From: Polaribacter atrinae
GTDB lineage: Bacteria; Bacteroidota; Bacteroidia; Flavobacteriales; Flavobacteriaceae
Assembly (NCBI RefSeq): GCF_038023995.1
Contig: NZ_CP150660.1
Span: 1,920,501-1,984,500, forward strand
Reading direction: 5' to 3'
Length of the DNA stretch: 64,000 nucleotides
Shown: piece after piece, positions 24,583-34,428 of the stretch
Position numbering within the stretch: position 1 is the stretch's first letter
Layout: each line of letters opens with the position of its first letter
Position numbers and translations under genes: made by a program
Notes under the pieces: model-generated
What the model saw: the letters and a program-made list of their open reading frames with translations, nothing else
The model's database searches: none
What the model was told of the DNA's origin: nothing

Positions 24583-27500
24583 ATGAAGCATATTTTTACT
24601 CCCCATATAAAAAAACTAATTCTCTCCTTAGGAATTATACTATTTTATCAAAATGCCTTTGCGCAAACAAAACCAATTTCTATCAACATAAAAGAACAAC
24701 CACTAAGTACTGTTCTAAAAACAATCGAAGATCAAACTTCTTATCGAGTTATTTATAATATCGCTAAAATAAACGTAAAACAAAAAGTTAGTTTAGTAGC
24801 AACAGACAACAGTTTAAAAGAAATTTTGTCGAAACTATTAAAAGAGACCACACTAACTTATGTAATTAAAGATAAGCAGATTTTACTTATTGAAAAACAA
24901 ACTAAACCTCAAAAAGTAACAAGAATCATAAAAGGTATTGTGTATACAGCAGAAGACAATTTACCACTTCCAGGAGCTAGCATTTTAATTAAAGGTTCTA
25001 GAATTGGAGCAATCACAAATATGGATGGTCAATTTACTTATTTATTAAAGGGAAATGATATTGCCAACATTGTCTTAGAAGTTTCTTACTTAGGTATGAA
25101 AACAAAAACCGTAGTGGTAGCAGACCAATCTCAATTTACTTTTTATTTAGAAGAATCTAGAAATGCTTTAGAAGAGGTAATAATTACATCTTCATACGGA
25201 ACAAAAAAACTACGAGAGGAAGTTGTTGGAAGTATAGAAACCTTAAATTCTAAAGACATTGCCATAGAACAGGCCTCTGAAAGTATTGATAAAATGGTAG
25301 ACGGACAAATAGCAGGTGTTTATATAGAAAACACATCTGGTATTGGCGGCCCAGTAAGCATTAACATTAGAGGTCAAGGTAGTTTAACTCCTCTAAATGG
25401 TGCTATATACGGTACTTCTACACAACCACTTATTATTATTGATGGTGTTATTATGGCCGAAGAAATGGCGATAGACAATAACTTTTTTGACGCTAACGGA
25501 AGTTCTTCCGAAGATTTATCGAATCCTTTATCTCAAATTTCTCCAGAAAATATAGAAAGTTTTACCGTCTTAAAAGATGCCGCTGCAGTTAGTATTTATG
25601 GAGCGGATGCTGCCAATGGTGTTATTTTAATTACTACCAAGCAAGGAAAAAAAGGACCTGCAAAATTTGGTTTCTCATCACAATTAGGAGTTTCCTCTGC
25701 GATTAATCAAATTAAATACTTAAGTGGATCTCAATACAACGAACTGCGAAATGAGTATTTAAAAAATACAACATTAAGCTACACTCCTATAGCTTACAAT
25801 GGTGTAGATACCGATTGGTTTAATTTACTAAATGGTACAGGAATTTATAATAAATACAATTTTAGCGTTTCTGGAGCTTCAGAATCCTTTTCATACCGCA
25901 CAAGTTTATCTTTTAAAAAAATAGACGAACCTCAAAAAGGAAACACCAACAAACAACTAAATGCGAATATAAATTTAGGATATAAACATAAGAAATTCGA
26001 CCTAAATTTAACACTAAGTCCTAGCTTCGTATCTAAAAAAGCGCCAAATATTTATTATAGCTATGCATTTGCGCCAAACCTATCTCCTTATAACGAGGAC
26101 GGTTCTTATGCCAATGTTGGGGTTACAGGCTTAGGAAATCCATTAGCAGCCATTGACCAAAACAAAAACATTGCAAACACTTATAGTATTTTAGGAAGTC
26201 TACAAGCTAGCTATCATATCACAGAAGACTTAAATATTTCCTCTTTATTTGGTCTTTCTTACAGTGATAAAGAACAAGATCGTTATTTCTCGGGAGAAAA
26301 TGAAAGTGGTCAAGTTAATGGTAGTTTTACACTAAATGGTACGTCGTATCCAATCTACGGCCGTCGTTTAATAAATAATAGGCACACCAATAAGTGGAAC
26401 TGGCAAACACGCGCACTTTACAATAAACAAATAGACGAAAACAATACTTTCGACGGTATCTTTGGTATTGAACTTACAAAAGAAAATGTAGACTTTAATT
26501 ATGCTTCCGGACGAGGATTTGTAAACCCAAACATTATAAACGAGGTTACCGATGCCCTTCAGGATGACAACCCATCCACAACCGAGAATGAATCTACAGG
26601 AAATCAAACTTACAGCTCAGATATTAGTAACAACTCTAAAGTATCTCTCTTTTCGCAACTTAATTACAATTACAAAAAACGCTATTTTATTCTAGCAAAT
26701 TTTAGACGTGACCAAAGTTCTGTTTTTGGAGACGACACCAATGTGGCCTACACAGGAGGTGCCGGTGTAAGCTGGATTTTATCTAATGAAAATTTTTTAG
26801 AAACTAATAATTGGATCGATTTATTAAAACTAAAACTAAGTTACGGAACTACAGGAAACTCTAGAATAGGTTCTTATCGCTCTAAAGGCTTATATACCAT
26901 TGCTGATAATGGTTATAATAACTTAGATATTGCTTATCCGTCTGCTGCTCCTAATGGTGAATTGAGTTGGGAAAAGAATAAAAAATTTAATGCGGGTTTA
27001 AACTTCAACTTTTTAAACACGGTAAGTTTAACACTTGAATATTATTACGACGATATTCAAGATCTTATTACAAGCAGAAACATCCCTACCGAGACCGGCT
27101 ATAGTTCCATCCAAATTAACGCTGCGAGCATGTACAACAAAGGGCTAGAACTATCAACAAATTTTAAATGGTTTCAAAAAGAAAATTTTAAATGGACCAC
27201 CTCGTTTAACATTTCTACATTACAAAGTAAAGTTACAGAACTAAAAGGTTTAGGAAGTAAGTTTTCAACTTCAGAAATTGCATTGGCACAAAAAGTAGGC
27301 TACAGTACTTCTACTATTTGGGGTATTAAATGGGCAGGTATCGATCCTGCTACGGGGCGTGACTTACTTAAAAAAGACGGAGAAATATACGATGCCGTAA
27401 CTTATAATAGTTTGTTTACAAGTGCAGATTGGGTACCTATTGGAGATTATCAACCCGATGCCTACGGTGGTTTCAATAACACCTTCACCTTCAACAATAA

Positions 27501-27924
27501 TATAAGCTTATCCATTCGAGGAAGCTTTCAAATAGGCGGTGATTATTTAGCAGAAGATGAGCTTATTGCTAAATACAACATCACATCAAATAGAAATCTA
27601 TCTGTAAATGCGTACGATTATTGGAGAACTCCAGGAGATGTTGCTCTTAACCCAATTGTAACCAGCAATAACCCAACCATTTCTAACTATGATAAATACT
27701 TGTACGACGCTACGTCTTTAAGAATAAGTAACGTGAATTTAAACTATAGCTTTCCTAAAAATAGTCTAAGTTTTTTAGATGGCTTATCTGTATATACAGA
27801 TGTTTCTAATGTCCTTTACTGGTACAAAGAAAAAAGTTTAAATGGCAGAAATGGTATTAGTGAATTTAGATTTACCTACCCACAAGCGAGAACAATTTCA
27901 ATAGGAATAAATGCAAAATTTTAA
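24583..27924 (+). CDS. SusC/RagA-type TonB-dependent receptor with STN signalling domain
   Basis: Outer-membrane active transporter that imports a substrate using TonB energy. Order: signal peptide (1-27), STN domain (about 33-105, ISINIKEQPLSTVLKTIEDQ) for signalling to FecR, a carboxypeptidase-regulatory-like domain (IKGIVYTAEDNLPLPGASIL, GMKTKTVVV), a TonB plug (INIRGQGSLTPLNGA, VLKDAAAVSIYGADAANGVI), and a 22-strand-type barrel to the final aromatic-containing strand (TISIGINAKF). The 1113 residues match the SusC class. It pairs with the SusD gene downstream. The substrate is not evident from the sequence; no glycoside hydrolases are nearby. Confidence 0.96.
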   Translation: MKHIFTPHIKKLILSLGIILFYQNAFAQTKPISINIKEQPLSTVLKTIEDQTSYRVIYNIAKINVKQKVSLVATDNSLKEILSKLLKETTLTYVIKDKQILLIEKQTKPQKVTRIIKGIVYTAEDNLPLPGASILIKGSRIGAITNMDGQFTYLLKGNDIANIVLEVSYLGMKTKTVVVADQSQFTFYLEESRNALEEVIITSSYGTKKLREEVVGSIETLNSKDIAIEQASESIDKMVDGQIAGVYIENTSGIGGPVSINIRGQGSLTPLNGAIYGTSTQPLIIIDGVIMAEEMAIDNNFFDANGSSSEDLSNPLSQISPENIESFTVLKDAAAVSIYGADAANGVILITTKQGKKGPAKFGFSSQLGVSSAINQIKYLSGSQYNELRNEYLKNTTLSYTPIAYNGVDTDWFNLLNGTGIYNKYNFSVSGASESFSYRTSLSFKKIDEPQKGNTNKQLNANINLGYKHKKFDLNLTLSPSFVSKKAPNIYYSYAFAPNLSPYNEDGSYANVGVTGLGNPLAAIDQNKNIANTYSILGSLQASYHITEDLNISSLFGLSYSDKEQDRYFSGENESGQVNGSFTLNGTSYPIYGRRLINNRHTNKWNWQTRALYNKQIDENNTFDGIFGIELTKENVDFNYASGRGFVNPNIINEVTDALQDDNPSTTENESTGNQTYSSDISNNSKVSLFSQLNYNYKKRYFILANFRRDQSSVFGDDTNVAYTGGAGVSWILSNENFLETNNWIDLLKLKLSYGTTGNSRIGSYRSKGLYTIADNGYNNLDIAYPSAAPNGELSWEKNKKFNAGLNFNFLNTVSLTLEYYYDDIQDLITSRNIPTETGYSSIQINAASMYNKGLELSTNFKWFQKENFKWTTSFNISTLQSKVTELKGLGSKFSTSEIALAQKVGYSTSTIWGIKWAGIDPATGRDLLKKDGEIYDAVTYNSLFTSADWVPIGDYQPDAYGGFNNTFTFNNNISLSIRGSFQIGGDYLAEDELIAKYNITSNRNLSVNAYDYWRTPGDVALNPIVTSNNPTISNYDKYLYDATSLRISNVNLNYSFPKNSLSFLDGLSVYTDVSNVLYWYKEKSLNGRNGISEFRFTYPQARTISIGINAKF

Positions 27925-27928
27925 GGTG

Positions 27929-29410
27929 ATGATGACACAGAAAAAACAACTAAAACAACTTTCTAAATACTTCCTAGCAGTATTAATTGCAATCTTTTAC
28001 AACTGCAGTGGTTTTTTAGAACAAGAACCAGGATCTCAAACCTCTATTACCGAATTACTTGACAGTACAGATGGAGTAATAACTGCCCTAAATGGTGCTT
28101 ATCATGATTTAGAATCCAACGTGAGAGGCGAGCGCTATGCCACTTACGCCGATATGCAAGCTGGCAATATCACCTTTACACCAACAGAAACGGGTAATAA
28201 TACGGGGCAAATTACAGTGCCTTTTAATATAGAAAACGTTTACAACTTTACAGATTTAGCAGATGACAGTAATTTAGACGGGTTTTATGATGACTGCTAC
28301 GATATTATAAACCAAACAAATCTTATTCTAGAATATGTGGATGCACTAACAGATTCTAATGATAATATAAAAAATCAAATAAAGGCAGAGGCTTTAACCA
28401 TTAGAGCCTATACACATTTTCTATTATCTCAAGTATACGCTCAAAACTATGGTTTTACCTCAGATGCTAGTCATTTAGGCATTGTTTATAACAAAACCTC
28501 TTTAACCAATGGCATCACCTACCCATCTAGAGCAACCTTAGCAGAAACCTATACTTTAATTATTGAAGATTTAACTGCTGCTATAAACAACTACTCCAAC
28601 ACTTTACTTTTAGATGGACCAACGTATTCTTATTTCAATAAAGTAAGTACTCAAGCTTTACTTGCCAGAGTCTACATATCTAAAAACGATTGGCAAAATG
28701 CTTACGATTTGGCAAATGAAGTGATTCTGAATTCAGGAAAAACACTAACACCTTCGGAAGACTATATTGCAGAATGGGAAAAACCAGATGTACCTATTTC
28801 TGAAGTATTATTAGAGTTTTCTATTCCGCGCGACAGTGGCGGTACAATAGGAGGCTCACTATCCAGCTCCTATGGTTATACCTCAACAACAGATTACGCA
28901 GATTATGTAGCTTCAGAAGATTTACGAAACCTTTTTGAACCTAATGATCTACGTGGACAGCTTTTTCTTGAAGCCAATTTACCAACCTTAATTAATGGAG
29001 AATTAGAAGACCGCCAATATTATTTTACTAAAAAATTTCAAGATAACCCAGGCTTTGTAGCTATCAGATTAAGTGAAATGTATTTAATAAGAGCCGAAGC
29101 CTCATTAGGACTTGAAAATCTAGAAGCTTGTAAAGACGACATTAATATATTACGAAACCGAGCAAATGCCACGCTACTTACAGAGACGACAGATTTACAA
29201 GGTATTCTTCTACAAGAACGCCGAAAAGAAATGTGCTTTGAAACTCAATACTTATTCGACTTAGCAAGATTTCAACAAAATATAATACGAGGTACAGACT
29301 GCGTATCGCAAACTTGTAACTTAAATTATCCTTCAGGAAAATATATACTTCCAATACCAAACAGTAACATTGAACTTAACTCTAATTTACAGCAAAATGA
29401 CACATATTAA
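27929..29410 (+). CDS. SusD/RagB-type nutrient-binding lipoprotein
   Basis: Surface lipoprotein that caps the SusC barrel. A lipoprotein signal is visible (LAVLIAIFYNCSG, lipidated Cys). The SusD fold follows, with TPR-type helices (AEALTIRAYTHFLLSQVYAQ; KVSTQALLARVYISKNDW; EMYLIRAEASLGLENLEACK; ERRKEMCFETQYLFDLARF). The start was set at the ATG 27929 (another at 27932) because the upstream in-frame ATG at 27911 lies inside susC and would prefix non-signal residues. It begins 4 nt after the susC stop and overlaps the next gene by 14 nt. Confidence 0.94.
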   Translation: MMTQKKQLKQLSKYFLAVLIAIFYNCSGFLEQEPGSQTSITELLDSTDGVITALNGAYHDLESNVRGERYATYADMQAGNITFTPTETGNNTGQITVPFNIENVYNFTDLADDSNLDGFYDDCYDIINQTNLILEYVDALTDSNDNIKNQIKAEALTIRAYTHFLLSQVYAQNYGFTSDASHLGIVYNKTSLTNGITYPSRATLAETYTLIIEDLTAAINNYSNTLLLDGPTYSYFNKVSTQALLARVYISKNDWQNAYDLANEVILNSGKTLTPSEDYIAEWEKPDVPISEVLLEFSIPRDSGGTIGGSLSSSYGYTSTTDYADYVASEDLRNLFEPNDLRGQLFLEANLPTLINGELEDRQYYFTKKFQDNPGFVAIRLSEMYLIRAEASLGLENLEACKDDINILRNRANATLLTETTDLQGILLQERRKEMCFETQYLFDLARFQQNIIRGTDCVSQTCNLNYPSGKYILPIPNSNIELNSNLQQNDTY

Positions 29411-30872
29411 AACCATATTAGCCATAGCAACTGTTTTTGCGATACTGTTTTCATGCTCTAAAAATGATGACAATACAATTAATGACGTTCCTAGTTTTGT
29501 TCGGTTTAATTTTTTAACCAACAGCAATAATGAACCACTCAAATACCCGCAAGTAAGTAGCGCCATTATACCAAGTATTAATTATATAAACACAAGCATT
29601 AACACCTTAAAAGTGCCTGTAACCTTAACATCTTACACATTAGAAAATGAGGTAACCGTAAATTACAGCGTTACATCTTCCTCTAATGAAGATCTATTTA
29701 CCATAAGTCCAGTAAACCAAGTTTCGTTTAAAAACAATCAATTAACCGATACTATTTATATTAACTTTAATAAACGATGGTTGGGTGCGGAAAGTATTGT
29801 TCTAAACCTAGAGTCGGTATCAGATCCTTCGATAAATATAGGGAACTTAAATTCAAATGAAACTAATTCGGAATTCACTGTTAATTTAGAACCTGTTACA
29901 ACCACTTATACATTTATAGAAAACAGAATTGAAATTACCGGTGAAGCAGGTGAAGAAATTGACTTTACTGTTAATTTTCCTAACGGATATCTTCCTTCGG
30001 AAATAGAAGATTTAGATATTTTTAAATTTTTAAATGGTTTTAATTATAGTATTGAGCCCTTAGACATAGGAGAAAACAGTGCCACAATAAAGTACAGAGT
30101 TACCTTAAATGAATCTATAGAAAATGATGATGTGTTATACCAAACCATTATTACGCTTATCGATAACGAAAATTACACAACCAAAGGAAACAGTTCACTT
30201 CAAATTGTAAAACCTATTAAATCTGAACGTGATGTTACTATTAATACAGCTGCTAGCTTCTACAATTTATCAGATGTTTTTCACCGTACATATATAGAAC
30301 ATTGGAACGATTTTAATGAAGATGGAGAATGTGCTTGGCAATCTACTTTTGCCTTCACCTACCCTATAGTTGTAGCATCTACAAACCCGAATGCCGTACT
30401 TTATAGTGATAATGGCACTGCCGATCCGCTAGATGATATTTACCATCATGCCTTTCAAATAGGTTTCGATAGCCCAATTTCAACTACAACAGTAAACGCC
30501 TTCAACTTAAAAAGATACTTTAGTAACGAGAGTACAAGTAGAGCAAACTCTCCTGGTTTTAACGTAACTCCAGCCATAGAATTTTTTCCTAAAAACGGAA
30601 CAAGTACAACTAATGGCTCCATTTTAATAATCCCCCAATTGTTAACAATCTCTGGTACAAATGGCAATAGCTATGCTTTTGCCATTTCTGGAGAAGGCAC
30701 TTACCAAGAAGTTAGCCCTGGTATTTTTGAACTTAAATTTAAATTAAACCTGACCAACGAGGCCGTTTTTGGAGGCACCATTACTTCTGAATATCGCTTA
30801 TATAATACAGCCGATTATACGGATCCTGAAGATTTAACTACTAACAATTGCATTACTGAATACACACTATAA
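29397..30872 (+). CDS. Surface lipoprotein of unknown function in the SusCD operon
   Basis: A 491-residue lipoprotein with signal THIKTILAIATVFAILFSCS. The first half is made of beta-sandwich-like stretches (LKVPVTLTSYTLENEVTVNY, QVSFKNNQLTDTIYINFNKR) of the DUF4843/SusE-like kind. The second half has a distinct region with ERDVTINTAASFYNLSDVF and a C-terminal beta segment with GEGTYQEVSPGIFELKFKL. It probably binds ligand at the cell surface beside SusD. The ATG at 29397 opens directly into the signal and overlaps susD by 14 nt; the in-frame ATG at 29370 would add nine residues lying within susD. Family assignment is tentative. Confidence 0.7.
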   Translation: MTHIKTILAIATVFAILFSCSKNDDNTINDVPSFVRFNFLTNSNNEPLKYPQVSSAIIPSINYINTSINTLKVPVTLTSYTLENEVTVNYSVTSSSNEDLFTISPVNQVSFKNNQLTDTIYINFNKRWLGAESIVLNLESVSDPSINIGNLNSNETNSEFTVNLEPVTTTYTFIENRIEITGEAGEEIDFTVNFPNGYLPSEIEDLDIFKFLNGFNYSIEPLDIGENSATIKYRVTLNESIENDDVLYQTIITLIDNENYTTKGNSSLQIVKPIKSERDVTINTAASFYNLSDVFHRTYIEHWNDFNEDGECAWQSTFAFTYPIVVASTNPNAVLYSDNGTADPLDDIYHHAFQIGFDSPISTTTVNAFNLKRYFSNESTSRANSPGFNVTPAIEFFPKNGTSTTNGSILIIPQLLTISGTNGNSYAFAISGEGTYQEVSPGIFELKFKLNLTNEAVFGGTITSEYRLYNTADYTDPEDLTTNNCITEYTL

Positions 30873-30877
30873 TAACC

Positions 30878-32023
30878 ATGAGAAACAACCTTATTTTAAC
30901 CCTATTTATTTGCATTATTATATGTTCTTGTAAAACAGAACATAAAGAAGAGTACACCAATATTGCTAACCTAAAAGCTATTTATTCCAATGGAGACAAT
31001 ACTAAATGGCCTACTCCAGATTTAGATAGTACCGTAGACAAAAAAGCTTTTAAAGATATTGGAGCTTTACCAAAGTTACAACATCCAGAATACAACCCTT
31101 TTAGTAAAGAGAAATCTAAACTCGGAAAAACACTCTTTTTCGATCCAAGATTATCCGTTAGCGGACAAATAGCCTGTGCTTCTTGCCATAATCCAGAATT
31201 AGCTTGGACCGATAATTCTACCCGTTCTTTTGGTCACGATCGCCAGACAGGAGCAAGAAACTCTATGACTATTTTAAATGCTGGTTTTGCACACAGTTTG
31301 TTTTGGGATGGTCGTGCTTCTAGCTTAGAAGATCAGGCTAGATTTCCTATTGGAGACCCTTTAGAGATGAATGAAAAACTGAATATCGCAGTAGATAAAA
31401 TAGCAAAAATAGAAGGATACAAACCCTTATTTAAAGCCGCTTTTGGTAATGACACCATTTCATTAAAACGTATTCAGTATGCCATAGCAACCTTTGAACG
31501 CACCGTAAACAGCTACAAAACAAAATTCGATAAGTTTGTAGAAGGAGATTCTACCAAACTTAACAATCAAGAAGTTTTAGGCTTACACTTATTCCGCACA
31601 AAAGCAAGATGTATCAATTGCCATAACACCCCTTATTTTTCAGACAACCAATTTCACAACGACGGACAAACCTTGTTTGGCACCAAAGATGAAGATTTTG
31701 GACGTTATAATGTAACTAAAAATATGGCAGATATTGGTAAAATAAGAACACCTACTTTAAGAGAAATTGCCAGAACTGGTCCTTGGATGCATAACGGACA
31801 TTTCCCAAGCTTATTGGATGTTGTTCAATTTTACAACCTTGGCAATCCTGCAGTTGTTCAAAAAAAATACTTAGGTAAAGGGCGCGACTCTTTAATACCA
31901 ACAAACTCACCTATCTTAAAAAAATTAAATCTAGAAAAAAATGAAATTGAAGCCTTAATTGCCTTTATGGAAACCTTGTCTTCTAGCAGAGGTAGAACTT
32001 TAATACCTAACCTTCCTAAGTAA
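30878..32023 (+). CDS. Di-heme cytochrome c peroxidase / MauG-type lipoprotein
   Basis: Periplasmic or surface heme enzyme. A lipoprotein signal (LFICIIICSCKTE) leads to two c-type heme sites: CASCH (Cys100-Cys103-His104) and CINCH (Cys245-Cys248-His249). Other family blocks are LGKTLFFDPRLSVSGQIACA, FWDGRASSLEDQA, ERTVNSYKTKFDKF and RTPTLREIARTGPWMHNGHF (the region of an axial ligand). Members reduce hydrogen peroxide or oxidise partner proteins; the substrate here is unknown. It is 5 nt after the lipoprotein gene and clearly part of the SusCD operon, an unusual companion. Confidence 0.93.
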   Translation: MRNNLILTLFICIIICSCKTEHKEEYTNIANLKAIYSNGDNTKWPTPDLDSTVDKKAFKDIGALPKLQHPEYNPFSKEKSKLGKTLFFDPRLSVSGQIACASCHNPELAWTDNSTRSFGHDRQTGARNSMTILNAGFAHSLFWDGRASSLEDQARFPIGDPLEMNEKLNIAVDKIAKIEGYKPLFKAAFGNDTISLKRIQYAIATFERTVNSYKTKFDKFVEGDSTKLNNQEVLGLHLFRTKARCINCHNTPYFSDNQFHNDGQTLFGTKDEDFGRYNVTKNMADIGKIRTPTLREIARTGPWMHNGHFPSLLDVVQFYNLGNPAVVQKKYLGKGRDSLIPTNSPILKKLNLEKNEIEALIAFMETLSSSRGRTLIPNLPK

Positions 32024-32064
32024 TATTAATCAATTTTAAAAATCAATTTTAAACACTCACAATT

Positions 32065-33510
32065 ATGAAAAAACAATTACTCTTATTTACCGCTCTTATT
32101 AGCGCAATTGCGTTAAACGCACAAATTACACTTGTAAAAGAAATTAATGACAACGGAACTTCTAGCTCTAGTCCTGCAAATCTTACTGTTTTAGATGGAA
32201 AAATATTTTTTTCTGCAGATGATTCTAACGGTTCTAACACTCCTAGTGGAGAAGATTTAGGAAAAGAAATTTGGGTTACCGACGGAACAACATCGGGTAC
32301 TACATTTGTAAAAGATATTAAACTAGGTTCTTCTAGTTCAAATCCATTTGCTTTTTTTACTTTTAATAATAAATTTTATTTTAATGCCAATGATGGAAGT
32401 GCAGAGCTTTGGACATCAGACGGAACAGAAGCTGGTACAACAAAAGTAGATATTATGCCAACTATTACAGGAGAAGCACCTCAACGTTTTACAGAACTAA
32501 ACGGAATGGCTTATTTTACTGTTGGAGGACAACCAGGTAGTACAAGTGCAGAAACAGCAAATAAATTAGTGCAATGGGATGGCGTAAATGATGCTGTACA
32601 AGTTGCAGATTTAGGAGATGGTTTCGAATCTGTTTTTGCTGAAATGATTGCTTATAAAGATGCGCTTTATATCTATATGAATTACAATACACAAGATGCT
32701 ACTTATGGTAACGAACTTTATAAATACTCGCCAACGGCAGAAACTTTTACGCTTGTAAAAGATATAGATGCAGGAACTGGAGATTCTAGTATTAGTAATT
32801 TTACAATAGTTAATGATATTTTATATTTTGAAGCAGACAATGCTCTTTGGCTAACAGACGGTACAGAAACTGGTACCATACCTGTAGCAGCTGCTACAGA
32901 CTTAGCAGGAATAGCAGATCTATTTGCATGGAATGATCAATTATTTTTTGCAGGTGATGATGGTACTAATGATGATCAACTTTATGTTTTAAATCCAACA
33001 ACAAATACCATAAGTAACATTAGTAATATTTCTGGTAAAAACCATGATCCCTCTGATTATGCTGTTTATAATGGTTACTTATATTACAGCGGTGAAGATG
33101 CTACAAGTACCAACAAATATTTATTTAGAACTAACGGAACTACTATAGAACAATTAGACAATACTATTAAAGATATTGATGAAATTACTGTATTAAACGA
33201 TATCTTATATTTTGAAGGTGATAATGGAACCTCGGGTAATGAACTTTACAGCTTAAATCCTGCCACGTTAGCTACAGAGAGTGTAACTGCAGAAATAATT
33301 AAAGTATTCCCTAACCCAGCATCAGAATATATTATGGTTCCACAAAGTCTTTTAAAATCATCATACGTAATTTATGATATTTCTGGTAAAAGTGTAGATG
33401 CAGGTACTATTTCTTCTGAAAAAATAGATTTAGATTTAAACAGTGGTTTATACATATTACAAGTACAAACAAACTTAAACACCATCTCTAAAAAAATAAT
33501 GGTAAAATAA
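32065..33510 (+). CDS. T9SS-secreted ELWxxDGT-repeat protein
   Basis: A secreted, probably cell-surface protein of 481 residues. The signal peptide (LLLFTALISAIALNAQ) precedes at least three ELWxxDGTxxGT repeats (EIWVTDGTTSGTTFVKDI, ELWTSDGTEAGT, ALWLTDGTETGT) and further beta-propeller-like blades (NDILYFEGDNGTSGNELY). The last 80 or so residues form a type IX sorting domain (KVFPNPASEYIMV, YDISGKSVDAGTIS, LNSGLYILQV, KKIMVK). It lies 41 nt after the peroxidase and closes the operon before a terminator. Function is unknown; it may bind the operon's substrate. Confidence 0.88.
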   Translation: MKKQLLLFTALISAIALNAQITLVKEINDNGTSSSSPANLTVLDGKIFFSADDSNGSNTPSGEDLGKEIWVTDGTTSGTTFVKDIKLGSSSSNPFAFFTFNNKFYFNANDGSAELWTSDGTEAGTTKVDIMPTITGEAPQRFTELNGMAYFTVGGQPGSTSAETANKLVQWDGVNDAVQVADLGDGFESVFAEMIAYKDALYIYMNYNTQDATYGNELYKYSPTAETFTLVKDIDAGTGDSSISNFTIVNDILYFEADNALWLTDGTETGTIPVAAATDLAGIADLFAWNDQLFFAGDDGTNDDQLYVLNPTTNTISNISNISGKNHDPSDYAVYNGYLYYSGEDATSTNKYLFRTNGTTIEQLDNTIKDIDEITVLNDILYFEGDNGTSGNELYSLNPATLATESVTAEIIKVFPNPASEYIMVPQSLLKSSYVIYDISGKSVDAGTISSEKIDLDLNSGLYILQVQTNLNTISKKIMVK

Positions 33511-33528
33511 ATCAATTTACAATTAACT

Positions 33529-33567
33529 AAAAAGCCTCATAATTTTAGAATTATGAGGCTTTTTTAT
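33529..33567. terminator. Terminator between the secreted-repeat gene and enoyl-CoA hydratase gene
   Basis: Long perfect stem AAAAGCCTCATAATT / AATTATGAGGCTTTT with loop TTAG. It can act in both directions between these convergent genes. Confidence 0.9.
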
Positions 33568-33602
33568 TACAATTTTACATGTTTATTTTTAGCAACTAAT
33601 CT

Positions 33603-34376
33603 CTAAAAATTAGGTTTTCTTTTATCTAAAAAAGCAGCAGTACCTTCTGTAAAATCTTCTGTACCAAAACACTCTCCAAACTCTTCTATTTCAACATTAA
33701 AACCATTAATACCTTCTTCAAAACCAGCATTAACAGCTCTAATTGCGGCAGAAATTGCATCCGAAGAATTTCTTATAACCTTACTTGCAATTTTTTCTGC
33801 CAAAGGTAATAACTCCTCTTGTGTAGTCACATAATTTACCAAACCATATTCTTTGGCCTCTTCGGCAGAAATCATACCTGCGGTCATAATCATTTCCATT
33901 GCCTTCCCTTTACCTACTAATTGCGGTAAACGTTGTGTACCTCCATAACCAGGTATTACACCTAAAGAAACTTCTGGTAAGCCCATTTTTGCATTATCTG
34001 ATGCCAATCTAAAATGGCAAGACATTGCCAACTCTAAACCACCACCTAAAGCAAAACCATTTACGGCTGCAATTACAGGAGTAGATAAGTTTTCTACATA
34101 ATCAAATAAAGTATCATGCCCTAGTTTAGACAAGCGAGTACCCTCATCTACAGAAAAATCTGCAAACTCAGAAATATCTGCCCCTGCAACAAAAGCTTTT
34201 TCTCCACTACCTGTTAAAATAATCGCTCTAATTTTTGTATCATCTTCTAATTCCTCAAAAGCTTCATTTAATTCTATAATAGTCACTTTATTAAGAGCAT
34301 TTAATTTTTTGGGTCTGTTGATAGTTATTTGAGCTAAACTATCTTTTTTCTCAACTAAAATATTCTCGAATCTCAT
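33603..34376 (-). CDS. Enoyl-CoA hydratase/isomerase family protein
   Basis: Crotonase-fold enzyme that hydrates 2-enoyl-CoA in beta-oxidation or related pathways. The oxyanion-hole motif AGADISEFA and the region FALGGGLELAMSCHFRLAS are present, together with LPEVSLGVIPGYGGTQRLPQ. These carry both catalytic Glu positions expected of hydratases. The ATG at 34376 was chosen because the open frame upstream (to 34466) overlaps the next gene and codes a non-homologous leader. From that start the protein has 257 residues, the family's normal length. It shares the strand with the kinase gene upstream. Confidence 0.93.
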   Translation of the reverse strand: MRFENILVEKKDSLAQITINRPKKLNALNKVTIIELNEAFEELEDDTKIRAIILTGSGEKAFVAGADISEFADFSVDEGTRLSKLGHDTLFDYVENLSTPVIAAVNGFALGGGLELAMSCHFRLASDNAKMGLPEVSLGVIPGYGGTQRLPQLVGKGKAMEMIMTAGMISAEEAKEYGLVNYVTTQEELLPLAEKIASKVIRNSSDAISAAIRAVNAGFEEGINGFNVEIEEFGECFGTEDFTEGTAAFLDKRKPNF

Positions 34377-34428
34377 TATGTATAAATTTAATGGCCTATT
34401 TTTTTTTAAATAATAGACAATGATTATA

